In this document: positions 7,129 to 13,997 of the stretch, in pieces
Layout of the letters: each line of letters begins with the position of its first letter
How positions within the stretch are numbered: position 1 is the first letter of the stretch
Assembly: GCA_902791785.1 (NCBI GenBank)
Contig: CADAXH010000041.1
Span: 1-17,082 of the forward strand
Direction: 5' to 3'
Length of the DNA: 17,082 nt
Origin: an uncultured Ruminococcus sp.
Lineage (GTDB): Bacteria; Bacillota; Clostridia; Oscillospirales; CAG-272
The notes under the pieces: generated by a model
Told to the model about the DNA's origin: nothing
Database searches by the model: none
Seen by the model: the letters and a program-made list of their open reading frames with translations, nothing else
Translations under genes and position numbers: made by a program

Positions 7129-7773
7129 TCAACCTCTGATTTCTTTGACTATGCTGACAGCTTCTTTTACCAGTCTTTCAATTTCGTCAAACCTGCCCGC
7201 TTTTATAAGATCGCCTTTGACCATCCAGCTTCCGCCGCAGGCAAAAACTTTGTTATATGCAAGATAATCTTTAACATTATCTGCATTGATGCCGCCTGTG
7301 GGCATGAATCTAACATTTACATAGGCTGAAGCGATGGCTTTTATCATTTTCAGACCGCCGGAAGGCTCTGCGGGAAAGAATTTTACATGATTGAGACCAA
7401 GCTCAAGTGCTCCTTCGATGTCGCTTGGAGTACATGTTCCGGGACACATGGGTATATTTTTTGATAACACGTGTCTTACCACTTTTGGATTGAGTGCGGG
7501 GGCAACAATGAATTTTGCACCTGCGTCAATTGCTCTGTCAGCCTGTTCGGTTGTAAGTACAGTTCCCGCTCCGACACGCATATCCGGAAAAGCTTTTGTA
7601 ATCCTTCTGATTGATTCTTCAGCAGCATCAGTCCTGAATGTTATTTCTGCGCATGGAAGTCCGCCCTTCATAAGAGCCTCAGCGAGCGGCAAGGCCTGTT
7701 CACAGTCTTCCAAAACAACAACAGGAACTATCCCTGTTTTTCCCAACTGCTCCAGTACGTTATCCTTTTCCAT
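7129..7773 (-). CDS. eda: 2-dehydro-3-deoxyphosphogluconate (KDPG/KHG) aldolase
   Basis: A 214-residue class I aldolase that splits KDPG into pyruvate and glyceraldehyde-3-phosphate. The Schiff-base lysine is K131 in NHVKFFPAE. The general acid/base Glu is E43 in AEITFRT, followed by R47. The phosphate-binding RFMPTGGI (155-162) and the C-terminal GGSWMVKGD are also present. Length is normal for Eda (about 210). The ATG at 7773 is chosen because AGAGGTGG (7776-7783) lies just ahead of it; a GTG at 7779 is in frame but falls inside that ribosome binding site. It sits 11 bases after nadE and 3 bases before kdgK. The stop is TGA. Confidence 0.92.
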   Translation of the reverse strand: MEKDNVLEQLGKTGIVPVVVLEDCEQALPLAEALMKGGLPCAEITFRTDAAEESIRRITKAFPDMRVGAGTVLTTEQADRAIDAGAKFIVAPALNPKVVRHVLSKNIPMCPGTCTPSDIEGALELGLNHVKFFPAEPSGGLKMIKAIASAYVNVRFMPTGGINADNVKDYLAYNKVFACGGSWMVKGDLIKAGRFDEIERLVKEAVSIVKEIRG

Positions 7774-7784
7774 ATCCACCTCTG

Positions 7785-8528
7785 TTATTCTGCTGAGTTG
7801 TACTCAAAGCAAGGCATATATTTTACTTTGAACAGATTAGCCTTGTGAAGCGTATCTATTCTGTTTTTTGTGTTCGGATCGGGTTCAATTCCCTCTCTGA
7901 TATACTTGTCCAAAACAGCATATGTAAAACCAAGATTGTCTTCATCAGTTTTTCCACTGAGTCCGTCTATCGGCGGCTTTTCTATATACTTTTCAGGCAG
8001 TCCCAGATATCTTCCGATTGCCTTTACTTCGGTTACCGTAAAACGAGATATAGGAGAAAAATCTCCTGCACCGTCGCCATACCTTGTCGCGTATCCAACC
8101 CAGTCTTCAGAAAGATTACATGTATTTGCGACTCTTCCGTTGACACATTGAGACACAGCATATACGGAAGCCATTCTGATTCGCGCAGGCAGATTCTGTG
8201 ACGCCTGCTGTGTAAGATCCATGGACTGAAGTACCTGGAGTTTGACTGCGTCAACTGCGTCTTTTATGTTAATGACATAGTGTTTTATTCCCAGGTGTTC
8301 GCAAATGCCGTATGCATAATCAATATCTTCCTGGACTCCCTGTGGCATAAGTACACCGACTACTCTGTCTTTGCCTAGCGCCTTGCAGCAGAGCGCTGCC
8401 ACAATTGAGCTGTCTTTTCCACCGGATATTCCAAGTACGGCATTGCATCCTCTGCCGTTTTCCTCAAACCATTGTCTGATCCATTCTATGCATTTTTTCG
8501 CTGCATCTTCGACATCAAATTTGTACAT
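7785..8528 (-). CDS. nadE: Ammonia-dependent NAD+ synthetase
   Basis: A 247-residue enzyme that amidates nicotinic acid adenine dinucleotide to NAD+ using ATP. The N-type ATP pyrophosphatase P-loop SGGKDS is at 35-40. The NTCNLSEDWVGYATRYGDG block with the following GDFSPI, and the later KPPIDGLSGKTDED, are family signatures. The length matches the short NadE form and no N-terminal nitrilase (glutaminase) domain is present, so free ammonia is the expected nitrogen donor. GAGG lies 8 bases ahead of the ATG. It is the first gene of the operon with eda and kdgK, which is an unusual partnership with no obvious metabolic link. Confidence 0.9.
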   Translation of the reverse strand: MYKFDVEDAAKKCIEWIRQWFEENGRGCNAVLGISGGKDSSIVAALCCKALGKDRVVGVLMPQGVQEDIDYAYGICEHLGIKHYVINIKDAVDAVKLQVLQSMDLTQQASQNLPARIRMASVYAVSQCVNGRVANTCNLSEDWVGYATRYGDGAGDFSPISRFTVTEVKAIGRYLGLPEKYIEKPPIDGLSGKTDEDNLGFTYAVLDKYIREGIEPDPNTKNRIDTLHKANLFKVKYMPCFEYNSAE

Positions 8529-8570
8529 GTAATTACCTCAATTTTTTACGAATTGTCATGTTCTTTGTTC

Positions 8571-8579
8571 ATTATAGCA
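8571..8579 (-). promoter_or_regulatory. Extended -10 promoter element for the nadE-eda-kdgK operon
   Basis: On the minus strand TGC-TATAAT reads as an extended -10, about 43 bases ahead of the nadE ATG. The -35 position (17 bp further up) has only a weak match, as is common with extended -10 promoters. The 143-base gap between nadE and the divergent gene holds this and the plus-strand promoter at 8609-8637; I see nothing else in it. Confidence 0.55.
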
Positions 8580-8608
8580 TCTATTGCGCGCATGTGCACT
8601 CTTTTTTA

Positions 8609-8637
8609 TTGTTTTTATCTTAAAAAAGTTGTATTAT
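8609..8637 (+). promoter_or_regulatory. Promoter of the one-pass membrane protein gene
   Basis: TTGTTT (8609-8614), a 17-bp spacer, and TATTAT (8632-8637), 34 bases ahead of the ATG at 8672. Confidence 0.6.
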
Positions 8638-8671
8638 ATGACAGGAAATCAATCAATCAAGAGGAATACCA

Positions 8672-9226
8672 ATGGCACAAAAAATTGAAACGAAAAAAAG
8701 CAATGCCGGAAAAATAGCGCTCATCGTCTGCGCTTCCGTCGTTGCTCTGCTTGTGGTTCTCACAGTTATCTGGATGTTTACTTCATATGTTCCGTCCGCA
8801 AAATATGTGGACGCAATAAAGGAAAGAGGAGTTGAAAGCTGGAAGGATACGGCTTCATCTTCTTTTGGCTTCGACTCAACAAGATATCAGTTCTACATCG
8901 GAAGACCGGGCTGGCTGTCATGGTCATCACATTTGGCTATAAGCATGCCGTCTGATGTTGGAGCTGACGGTTTTGCTATATCTCCGGACGGCGTAAATGC
9001 AAAAGTCATTGGCGGAAAAGTAGTTGAATATACAGCCGACATATCAGTTGTTACACTTCAGGGAATGTCATTGAAATCTACCCTGTATTATTTTAAAGTT
9101 GACAAATCCGGCAATCTTATCGATGATAATCTCACTGATGACGCTCTTGAAGTATATGAAAGTCACAAAGCCAATATCAAAAATCTTGTGAGAAAAATCA
9201 ATTCCATTTGGGGATTTATCGATTAA
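8672..9226 (+). CDS. One-pass membrane protein of unknown function
   Basis: A 184-residue protein with a short basic N-terminus (MAQKIETKKSNAGK), one hydrophobic helix (residues 14-37) and a 147-residue extracytoplasmic domain. That domain contains aromatic-rich SFGFDSTRYQFYIGRPGWL (about 64-82), a KVIGGKVVEYTADISV beta stretch and a charged C-terminal helix. There are no cysteines after the helix. AAGAGG lies 7 bases ahead of the ATG. I do not recognise the family. The membrane topology (positive-inside) puts the C-terminal domain outside the cell. A hairpin follows the stop. Confidence 0.75.
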   Translation: MAQKIETKKSNAGKIALIVCASVVALLVVLTVIWMFTSYVPSAKYVDAIKERGVESWKDTASSSFGFDSTRYQFYIGRPGWLSWSSHLAISMPSDVGADGFAISPDGVNAKVIGGKVVEYTADISVVTLQGMSLKSTLYYFKVDKSGNLIDDNLTDDALEVYESHKANIKNLVRKINSIWGFID

Positions 9227-9230
9227 TCCA

Positions 9231-9267
9231 AAAATGGCGGCATCTTCTGTCGCCATTTTATGTTTTT
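9231..9267 (+). terminator. Hairpin after the one-pass membrane protein gene, probable partial terminator
   Basis: A 9-bp perfect stem (AAAATGGCG at 9231-9239, CGCCATTTT at 9251-9259) with an 11-base loop, followed by ATG and then six T residues. The T run is displaced from the stem by a few bases and is followed directly by the GGAGGG of the next gene. Read-through into the HipA-like gene is therefore plausible, and I see no separate promoter for that gene. Confidence 0.6.
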
Positions 9268-9277
9268 TGGAGGGCGC

Positions 9278-10429
9278 ATGAAATACACACTGATGCACAA
9301 AGATACACCCGTGGCTGAGTTTGACTTTGATGAAAAAAGATCAAGTCTGAAAAAAATACTTGGCATATTCTCTGCGGATCATATGCCTCCGGGATCCATG
9401 GATGCCAGAAATCTGACAAAAAAATCTTTTTTGACATGGTGGTCAGAACGTTCACTGCCCAAAGACAAAGCAAACATAGATTACATGCTCAGTTGTCTCT
9501 GTCTTAAAAACCTTTCCCAGCTAAAGTTAAAAGGAATGGCTCTGAGTCTCCAGGATTGCTACTGGATGAAAAAGAACGATGTCGATTTGAAATGGAAAGA
9601 CGTCAACTTCTTTGACAATGGATTCACCGATGATGTGGCAAACGTCCTATACGGAATGAAAATAGACGCATACGGGTTCGATCTGAAGTCTCCTGAAAAC
9701 ACAACTGCCGGATACACAAAAAAATACTGGAAATACAACAATGGCAACATACTCCTGTACAAATCCGGGACACCACCCTACAGACAGCAGCCTTTGAATG
9801 ATGCAATATTCTCGGAAATCTGTTCAAGACTTAATATAGATCACGTTGAATACGATGCCGTTATGGACAGAGACATCCCATTGAGCGTCTGCAATTGTTT
9901 TACAAGCAAAGACATTGAATTCATTCCTGCAGTTCAGGTAATGCGCATGTTCTCCAAAGACAAAAACGATTCCGACCTGCAGCATTACGTAAAATGCTGC
10001 GAGAATCTTGGAGTAAAAGATACATTTACATTCTTAAGCGGCATGTTTGTTGTTGACAGAATAATGAACAACGATGACAGAAACTATACGGACTTCGGTC
10101 TGCTAAGAGATTCAGATACGGGAGAATTCATAAAGCATGCTCCTCTGTTCGGCTGTGGAAACTCCCTCGGATATTATCTTCCTTTAAGAGATTTATCCAG
10201 TCCTAAAACGAAATGGAACGGAACACCGTTTGCAAAAGAATCCCAGGACAGATTGTATCTTTTAAACAACATGCCCGTATTCAATTTTGACAGACTTGAA
10301 TCAATAGAAATATTTGCGAGCAACACATATGGCATGTCAAAAAAGACAATGAATTTACCAAGGATAAATGCTGTCATCAGTATTCTGAAAAACAATATTG
10401 AGGAATGCAAATCTTTACAAAAGTCATAA
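9278..10429 (+). CDS. HipA-like kinase homologue with altered metal-binding residues
   Basis: A 383-residue protein of the HipA-like Ser/Thr kinase fold. The N-terminal WWSERSLPKDKANI block (54-67), the ATP-lysine region GNILLYKSG (K162) and the following SEICSRLNIDHVEYD match Firmicute HipA-like proteins. The catalytic region is VVDRIMNNDDRNYTDFGLL: D267 aligns with the HipA catalytic Asp. The metal-binding Asn five residues later is D272 here, and the DFG-like Asp expected in a P-[LI]-F-D-x-G-x-S-L motif is G292 (FGCGNSL). No HipB-like HTH antitoxin is adjacent. The start at 9278 is chosen for GGAGGG at 9269-9274; an in-frame ATG at 9260 has no ribosome binding site. If active, it would phosphorylate an unknown protein; if not, it may act as a pseudokinase. 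A strong bidirectional terminator follows. Confidence 0.7.
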   Translation: MKYTLMHKDTPVAEFDFDEKRSSLKKILGIFSADHMPPGSMDARNLTKKSFLTWWSERSLPKDKANIDYMLSCLCLKNLSQLKLKGMALSLQDCYWMKKNDVDLKWKDVNFFDNGFTDDVANVLYGMKIDAYGFDLKSPENTTAGYTKKYWKYNNGNILLYKSGTPPYRQQPLNDAIFSEICSRLNIDHVEYDAVMDRDIPLSVCNCFTSKDIEFIPAVQVMRMFSKDKNDSDLQHYVKCCENLGVKDTFTFLSGMFVVDRIMNNDDRNYTDFGLLRDSDTGEFIKHAPLFGCGNSLGYYLPLRDLSSPKTKWNGTPFAKESQDRLYLLNNMPVFNFDRLESIEIFASNTYGMSKKTMNLPRINAVISILKNNIEECKSLQKS

Positions 10430-10462
10430 CAAAAAACCGCTTAAAAAGCGGTTTTTTGTTAT
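10426..10462. terminator. Bidirectional terminator between the HipA-like gene and trxB
   Basis: A perfect 17-bp inverted repeat (10426-10442 and 10446-10462) with an AAA loop and a CCGC core flanked by A6/T6 runs. It begins inside the stop codon of the HipA-like gene and ends 1 base before the trxB stop codon. It works on both strands. Confidence 0.95.
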
Positions 10463-10463
10463 C

Positions 10464-11375
10464 TTATAAGTTTTTGTCGATGTGATTAACTGCTGCCAGT
10501 GCAGCTACAGATCCGTCTGCCACTGCGGTTGTAATCTGTCTGATTCTCTTTGTTCTGCAGTCGCCTGCGACATACACGCCCGGTGTCTTTGTCACGCATG
10601 TCTCGTCTGAAGCAATGTAGCCTCTTTCATCAAGGTCAACAACCTTTGCAAATGCTTTGTTGTCCGGAACAAGTCCGATAGCAACAAAGGCGCCGTCAGT
10701 TTTCAATTCTTCAACTGTATCTGTGTCTTTGTGCCTGACGACAACAGACTCAAGCTTGTCCTCGCCTTTGAATTCAAGTACACCTGATGAAGTCATGAAC
10801 TTAACATTGCTTCTGGACCTCAATACTTCAAGAGAAGATGCTTCTCCGGTAAAATACGGAAGGTCCTGAACCATAGTTACGGATTTACATTTTTCGGACA
10901 GCAGAATTGCATCCTGGAATGCACTGTTTCCGCCTCCAACAACGACTACGTCTCTTCCGGCAAAGAAGTCTCCGTCGCAGATGGCACAATATGAGACGCC
11001 CTCACCCGAGAATTTCTCTTCTCCAGGCACTCCGAGATGTCTGTGCTTTACACCTGCTGCAATAATGACTGTCTTTCCTTCAAACTCGCCAGAGTCGGTC
11101 TTTACCGTCTTTGTTTTCCCGTTGTCTGTTACATCAACTACTTCGCCGAATTCAAACTCTCCGCCATGAGACATAACCTGATCCACAAACTTATCAGCAA
11201 ATTCAGATCCGCTTATCTGTTTTGACCCGGGATAATTCTCAATTTTGGGAGAATAATTGACTTGTCCTCCAAAGGAGGCCTTTTCTATTACCAGAACGCT
11301 TTTTCCTGCTCTTCTGGCATACAGAGCCGCAGTTAAACCTGCGGGCCCTGAGCCTATAACAATAATATCGTACAT
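10464..11375 (-). CDS. trxB: Thioredoxin reductase-like flavoprotein with non-canonical NAD(P)H site
   Basis: A 303-residue flavoprotein of the low-molecular-weight thioredoxin reductase family, which passes electrons through FAD and a CxxC to a redoxin. The FAD site GSGPAG (8-13), the redox pair CAIC (C130, C133) and the C-terminal YVAGDCRTKRIRQ (268-280) are intact. The nucleotide site has GGGNSA (147-152), but the HRRxxxR motif that binds the NADPH phosphate in E. coli TrxB is replaced by VQDLPYFTGE (169-178). NADH, or a ferredoxin-type donor as in clostridial FFTR enzymes, is therefore possible. The ATG starts 4 bases after the nrdD stop (gap 11376-11379), without a visible ribosome binding site, so translation is probably coupled to nrdD. 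The likely redoxin partner is the domain fused to NrdD itself. Confidence 0.88.
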   Translation of the reverse strand: MYDIIVIGSGPAGLTAALYARRAGKSVLVIEKASFGGQVNYSPKIENYPGSKQISGSEFADKFVDQVMSHGGEFEFGEVVDVTDNGKTKTVKTDSGEFEGKTVIIAAGVKHRHLGVPGEEKFSGEGVSYCAICDGDFFAGRDVVVVGGGNSAFQDAILLSEKCKSVTMVQDLPYFTGEASSLEVLRSRSNVKFMTSSGVLEFKGEDKLESVVVRHKDTDTVEELKTDGAFVAIGLVPDNKAFAKVVDLDERGYIASDETCVTKTPGVYVAGDCRTKRIRQITTAVADGSVAALAAVNHIDKNL

Positions 11376-11379
11376 AACG

Positions 11380-13746
11380 TTATGAAAGTGATTCTATATA
11401 TTTCTTGATTTCCGGAACGCCTTTGTACTTGTTTCCGCCGACAACCAATGTTGGAGCCTGGTTGATTCCAAGACTGAGCGCTTCATCCTTGTGTTCGTCT
11501 GCATAGAGGTTCTCATATGCAATTCCTGCTTTTTCAAGCATTTGTTTTGCTATCTTGCAGTTCGGACATGTCTTTGTAGTAAAGAGTTTCAGTTCGTTTG
11601 AAACTTCTGCAACTTTCTCCTGTGTGACGGGCGGGCAGTCGCTTGCGTGCTGAATTACGCCCTGGTGACGGAGTTTGGATGTTGCAATTACATATTCCTT
11701 GCGCTGTTTGAACTCCTGTGCCTTTCCGTCGTTCCAGTTCTGAACCGGACGATAGTAGCCTGTGATACGGCTGTTGACTTCGGTCTTCTTGCCGCAGATA
11801 GGACATGTGTAAACCTCGCCAGCCAGATAACCGTGATCAATACAAATAGAATATGTGGGTGAAAGTGTGTAGTAAGGAAGCTTGTAGTTCTCTGCTATCT
11901 TCCTTACGAGATCAGCTGCTGCCTTCCAGTCAGGAAGCTTTTCGCCAAGGAATGCATGGAACACTGTTCCTGATGTGTAGAGCGTCTGGAGCTCGTCCTG
12001 GATATCCAGAGCTGTGAATATATCGTCTGTATAACCAACCGGGAGATGGCTTGAGTTTGTGTAGTAAGGTGTCTCGCTCATGCTTGCTGTGATTATATCC
12101 GGGTATTTAGCCTTGTCGTGCTTAGCAAGTCTGTATGACGTTGCCTCAGCAGGTGTAGCTTCGAGGTTATAAAGGTCGCCGTACTGTTCCTGGTAGTCTT
12201 TGAGTCTCTCACGCATGTGGTTCAGAACATTGATTGTGAACTGCTGTGTTTCAGGCTGTGTCATGTCTTTCTTGATCCAGCATGCATTGAGTCCTGCCTC
12301 GTTCATGCCAACCAGACCTATTGTTGAGAAGTGGTTGTTGAATGTGCCAAGATATCTCTTTGTATATGGATACAAACCTTCGTCAAGAAGCTTTGTGATA
12401 ACTGTACGTTTGGTCTTGAGTGAACGAGCTGCGACATCCATCAGATGATCGAGTCTCTGATAGAACTCTTCTTCGTTCTTTGAAAGGTATGCAATTCTCG
12501 GCATGTTGATTGTTACAACTCCGACAGAACCTGTTGATTCACCGCTTCCGAAGAAACCGCCGGATTTCTTGCGGAGCTCTCTGAGGTCGAGTCTGAGTCG
12601 GCAGCACATGCTTCGAACATCGCTCGGTTCCATGTCTGAGTTTACATAGTTTGAAAAATACGGTGTGCCGTACTTGCTTGCCATTTCGAACAGGAGCTTG
12701 TTGTTTTCTGTTTCTGACCAGTCAAAATCTCTTGTTATTGAATATGTCGGAATAGGATACTGGAATCCTCTGCCGTTTGCGTCGCCTTCAATCATGACTT
12801 CGATAAATGCCTTATTTACCATGTCCATTTCTTTCTTGCAGTCGGCATATGTGTAATCCATTTCCTTGCCGCCTACGATACATGGCTGATCTGCGAGATC
12901 TGCAGGAACTTTCCAGTCAAGAGTGATATTTGAGAACGGAGCCTGAGTACCCCATCTTGAGGGTGTGTTTACACCATAAATGAATGATTCTATGCATTTC
13001 TTAACTGCGGAATAATCAAGTTTGTCTGCACGGACAAATGGCGCAAGATATGTGTCAAATGATGAGAATGCCTGAGCACCTGCCCATTCGTTCTGCATGA
13101 TTCCGAGGAAGTTGACCATCTGGTTGCAGAGTGTTGCAAGGTGGCTTGCGGGTGAACTTGAAATCTTGCCCGGAACTCCGCCGAGGCCTTCTTTGATGAG
13201 CTGTCTGAGTGACCATCCTGCACAATAACCTGTCAGCATGCTGAGGTCATGAATGTGAATGTCTCCGTTTCTGTGAGCGTCAGCAACTTCCTGATCGTAT
13301 ATTTCTGAGAGCCAGTAGTTTGCTGTGATTGCGCCTGAGTTTGAAAGAATAAGACCGCCGACTGAATATGTCACTGTGCTGTTTTCCTTGACACGCCAGT
13401 CTGTTGCCTTTACGTAGCTGTCAACCAATGCCTTGTAATCAAGGTATGTGGCATTCATGTTACGTATTTTTTCTCTGTTCTTTCTGTAGAGAATGTATGC
13501 TTTTGCAACATCTCCGTATCCTGCTTCTCCAAGAACCTTTTCTACACTGTCCTGGATATCTTCAACTGAAATCTGGTCATTTTTGATTTTCTTGTTGAAG
13601 TCTGCTGTTACTTTGAGAGAAATGAAATCGATGATCTGATCGGTGTAGTTTGTCTTTGTAGCGTCAAATGCTTTCTTAATCGCTTCATTGATTTTTACCA
13701 GATCAAACTCTGCTACTTTTCCGTCTCTCTTTATTACTCTGTACAT
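11380..13746 (-). CDS. nrdD: Class III (anaerobic) ribonucleoside-triphosphate reductase with fused C-terminal glutaredoxin domain
   Basis: A 788-residue glycyl-radical enzyme that makes dNTPs from NTPs without oxygen. Residues 1-95 are an ATP-cone (MYRVIKRDGKVAEFD and on), the allosteric activity domain. The central part has DIHIHDLS, MCCRLRLDLRE and GSGESTGSVGVVTINMPR, as in Thermotoga-type NrdD. A C-terminal metal site is formed by C635, H638 or a nearby ligand, C648 and C651. The glycyl-radical motif RITGYYRPV has G663. After a linker, residues 718-788 form a glutaredoxin/NrdH-like domain with CPNC (C727, C730) and a cis-Pro motif APTL (P765). Such a domain suits a redoxin-dependent rather than formate-dependent enzyme. 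AAGGGG (13753-13758) six bases ahead of the ATG sets the start; a TTG at 13770 is in frame but lies upstream of that site. The activase gene nrdG is upstream with its own terminator; trxB follows directly. Confidence 0.93.
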   Translation of the reverse strand: MYRVIKRDGKVAEFDLVKINEAIKKAFDATKTNYTDQIIDFISLKVTADFNKKIKNDQISVEDIQDSVEKVLGEAGYGDVAKAYILYRKNREKIRNMNATYLDYKALVDSYVKATDWRVKENSTVTYSVGGLILSNSGAITANYWLSEIYDQEVADAHRNGDIHIHDLSMLTGYCAGWSLRQLIKEGLGGVPGKISSSPASHLATLCNQMVNFLGIMQNEWAGAQAFSSFDTYLAPFVRADKLDYSAVKKCIESFIYGVNTPSRWGTQAPFSNITLDWKVPADLADQPCIVGGKEMDYTYADCKKEMDMVNKAFIEVMIEGDANGRGFQYPIPTYSITRDFDWSETENNKLLFEMASKYGTPYFSNYVNSDMEPSDVRSMCCRLRLDLRELRKKSGGFFGSGESTGSVGVVTINMPRIAYLSKNEEEFYQRLDHLMDVAARSLKTKRTVITKLLDEGLYPYTKRYLGTFNNHFSTIGLVGMNEAGLNACWIKKDMTQPETQQFTINVLNHMRERLKDYQEQYGDLYNLEATPAEATSYRLAKHDKAKYPDIITASMSETPYYTNSSHLPVGYTDDIFTALDIQDELQTLYTSGTVFHAFLGEKLPDWKAAADLVRKIAENYKLPYYTLSPTYSICIDHGYLAGEVYTCPICGKKTEVNSRITGYYRPVQNWNDGKAQEFKQRKEYVIATSKLRHQGVIQHASDCPPVTQEKVAEVSNELKLFTTKTCPNCKIAKQMLEKAGIAYENLYADEHKDEALSLGINQAPTLVVGGNKYKGVPEIKKYIESLS
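11383..11595 (-). other. Glutaredoxin/NrdH-like domain of NrdD
   Basis: This sub-region of nrdD encodes residues 718-788: a beta strand (ELKLFTTKTC), CPNC redox pair, helix (KIAKQMLEKAGI), strand (YENLYADE), APTLVVGG with the expected cis-proline, and a final GVPEIKKYIES helix. The order is that of a complete small glutaredoxin fold (about 71 residues). Most NrdD proteins stop shortly after the glycyl-radical region. Confidence 0.85.
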
Positions 13747-13752
13747 AAAATA

Positions 13753-13758
13753 CCCCTT
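13753..13758 (-). promoter_or_regulatory. Ribosome binding site that fixes the nrdD start
   Basis: AAGGGG on the minus strand, six bases from the ATG at 13746. It lies inside the longer reading frame that begins at TTG 13770, which rules that start out. Confidence 0.75.
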
Positions 13759-13788
13759 CCGTTTTATCAAAAAATCTCAACGCCTAAC

Positions 13789-13817
13789 AATATAACATAT
13801 ACTTATGGCTCTGTCAA
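13789..13817 (-). promoter_or_regulatory. Promoter of the nrdD-trxB operon
   Basis: On the minus strand: consensus TTGACA (13812-13817), a 17-bp spacer, and TATATT (13789-13794), about 42 bases ahead of the nrdD ATG. The first NrdR-like box begins 8 bases upstream of the -35. Confidence 0.85.
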
Positions 13818-13825
13818 GCACTAAA

Positions 13826-13841
13826 ACACAACATATTGTGT
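13826..13841. promoter_or_regulatory. NrdR-like box 1
   Basis: ACACAACATATTGTGT matches the NrdR box consensus acaCwAtATaTwGtgt at nearly every position (C for t at position 7). It lies just upstream of the nrdD -35. NrdR is an ATP-cone repressor of ribonucleotide reductase operons; its gene is not in this window. Confidence 0.75.
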
Positions 13842-13867
13842 TTTTTGTCCGACATTTTTACCTTTCT

Positions 13868-13883
13868 GCACAACATGTTGTTG
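13868..13883. promoter_or_regulatory. NrdR-like box 2
   Basis: GCACAACATGTTGTTG has the core CAACATGTTG, within a perfect 12-bp palindrome (ACAACATGTTGT). Its core is 42 bp from that of box 1, about four helical turns, so both boxes face the same side. Known NrdR box pairs are usually three turns apart, so this spacing is longer than usual. Confidence 0.6.
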
Positions 13884-13946
13884 TTATACTTTCGTATAAT
13901 AAATGGCGATTATCTATGTTGCGTCTTGACAATCGGGCATTTTGGG

Positions 13947-13984
13947 CAAAAAAACAAATGGCACTGCCATGGATGACAATGCCA
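13947..13984 (-). terminator. Terminator after nrdG
   Basis: On the minus strand an 8-bp stem (TGGCATTG / CAGTGCCA, one G-U pair) with a 10-base loop is followed by TTTG and a run of seven T residues. It lies 13 bases past the nrdG stop and ahead of the nrdD promoter region, so nrdG and nrdD are probably separate transcripts. Confidence 0.75.
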
Positions 13985-13997
13985 CAATATATAGTTT

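Noticed and set aside
5204..7131. Alternative genetic code with TGA as tryptophan
   Set aside because: The eda and HGSNAT-like genes both end at TGA at family-typical lengths, and tryptophan is encoded as TGG throughout.
9260..10429. A HipBA toxin-antitoxin module
   Set aside because: The kinase-like gene is present, but no HTH (HipB) gene lies on either side; the upstream gene encodes a one-pass membrane protein and the downstream gene is convergent trxB.
13884..13899. Plus-strand promoter with TATAAT at 13895-13900
   Set aside because: No -35 at a suitable distance and no plus-strand gene downstream. The TATAAT is one arm of a short inverted repeat, mentioned in the nrdG-nrdD finding.
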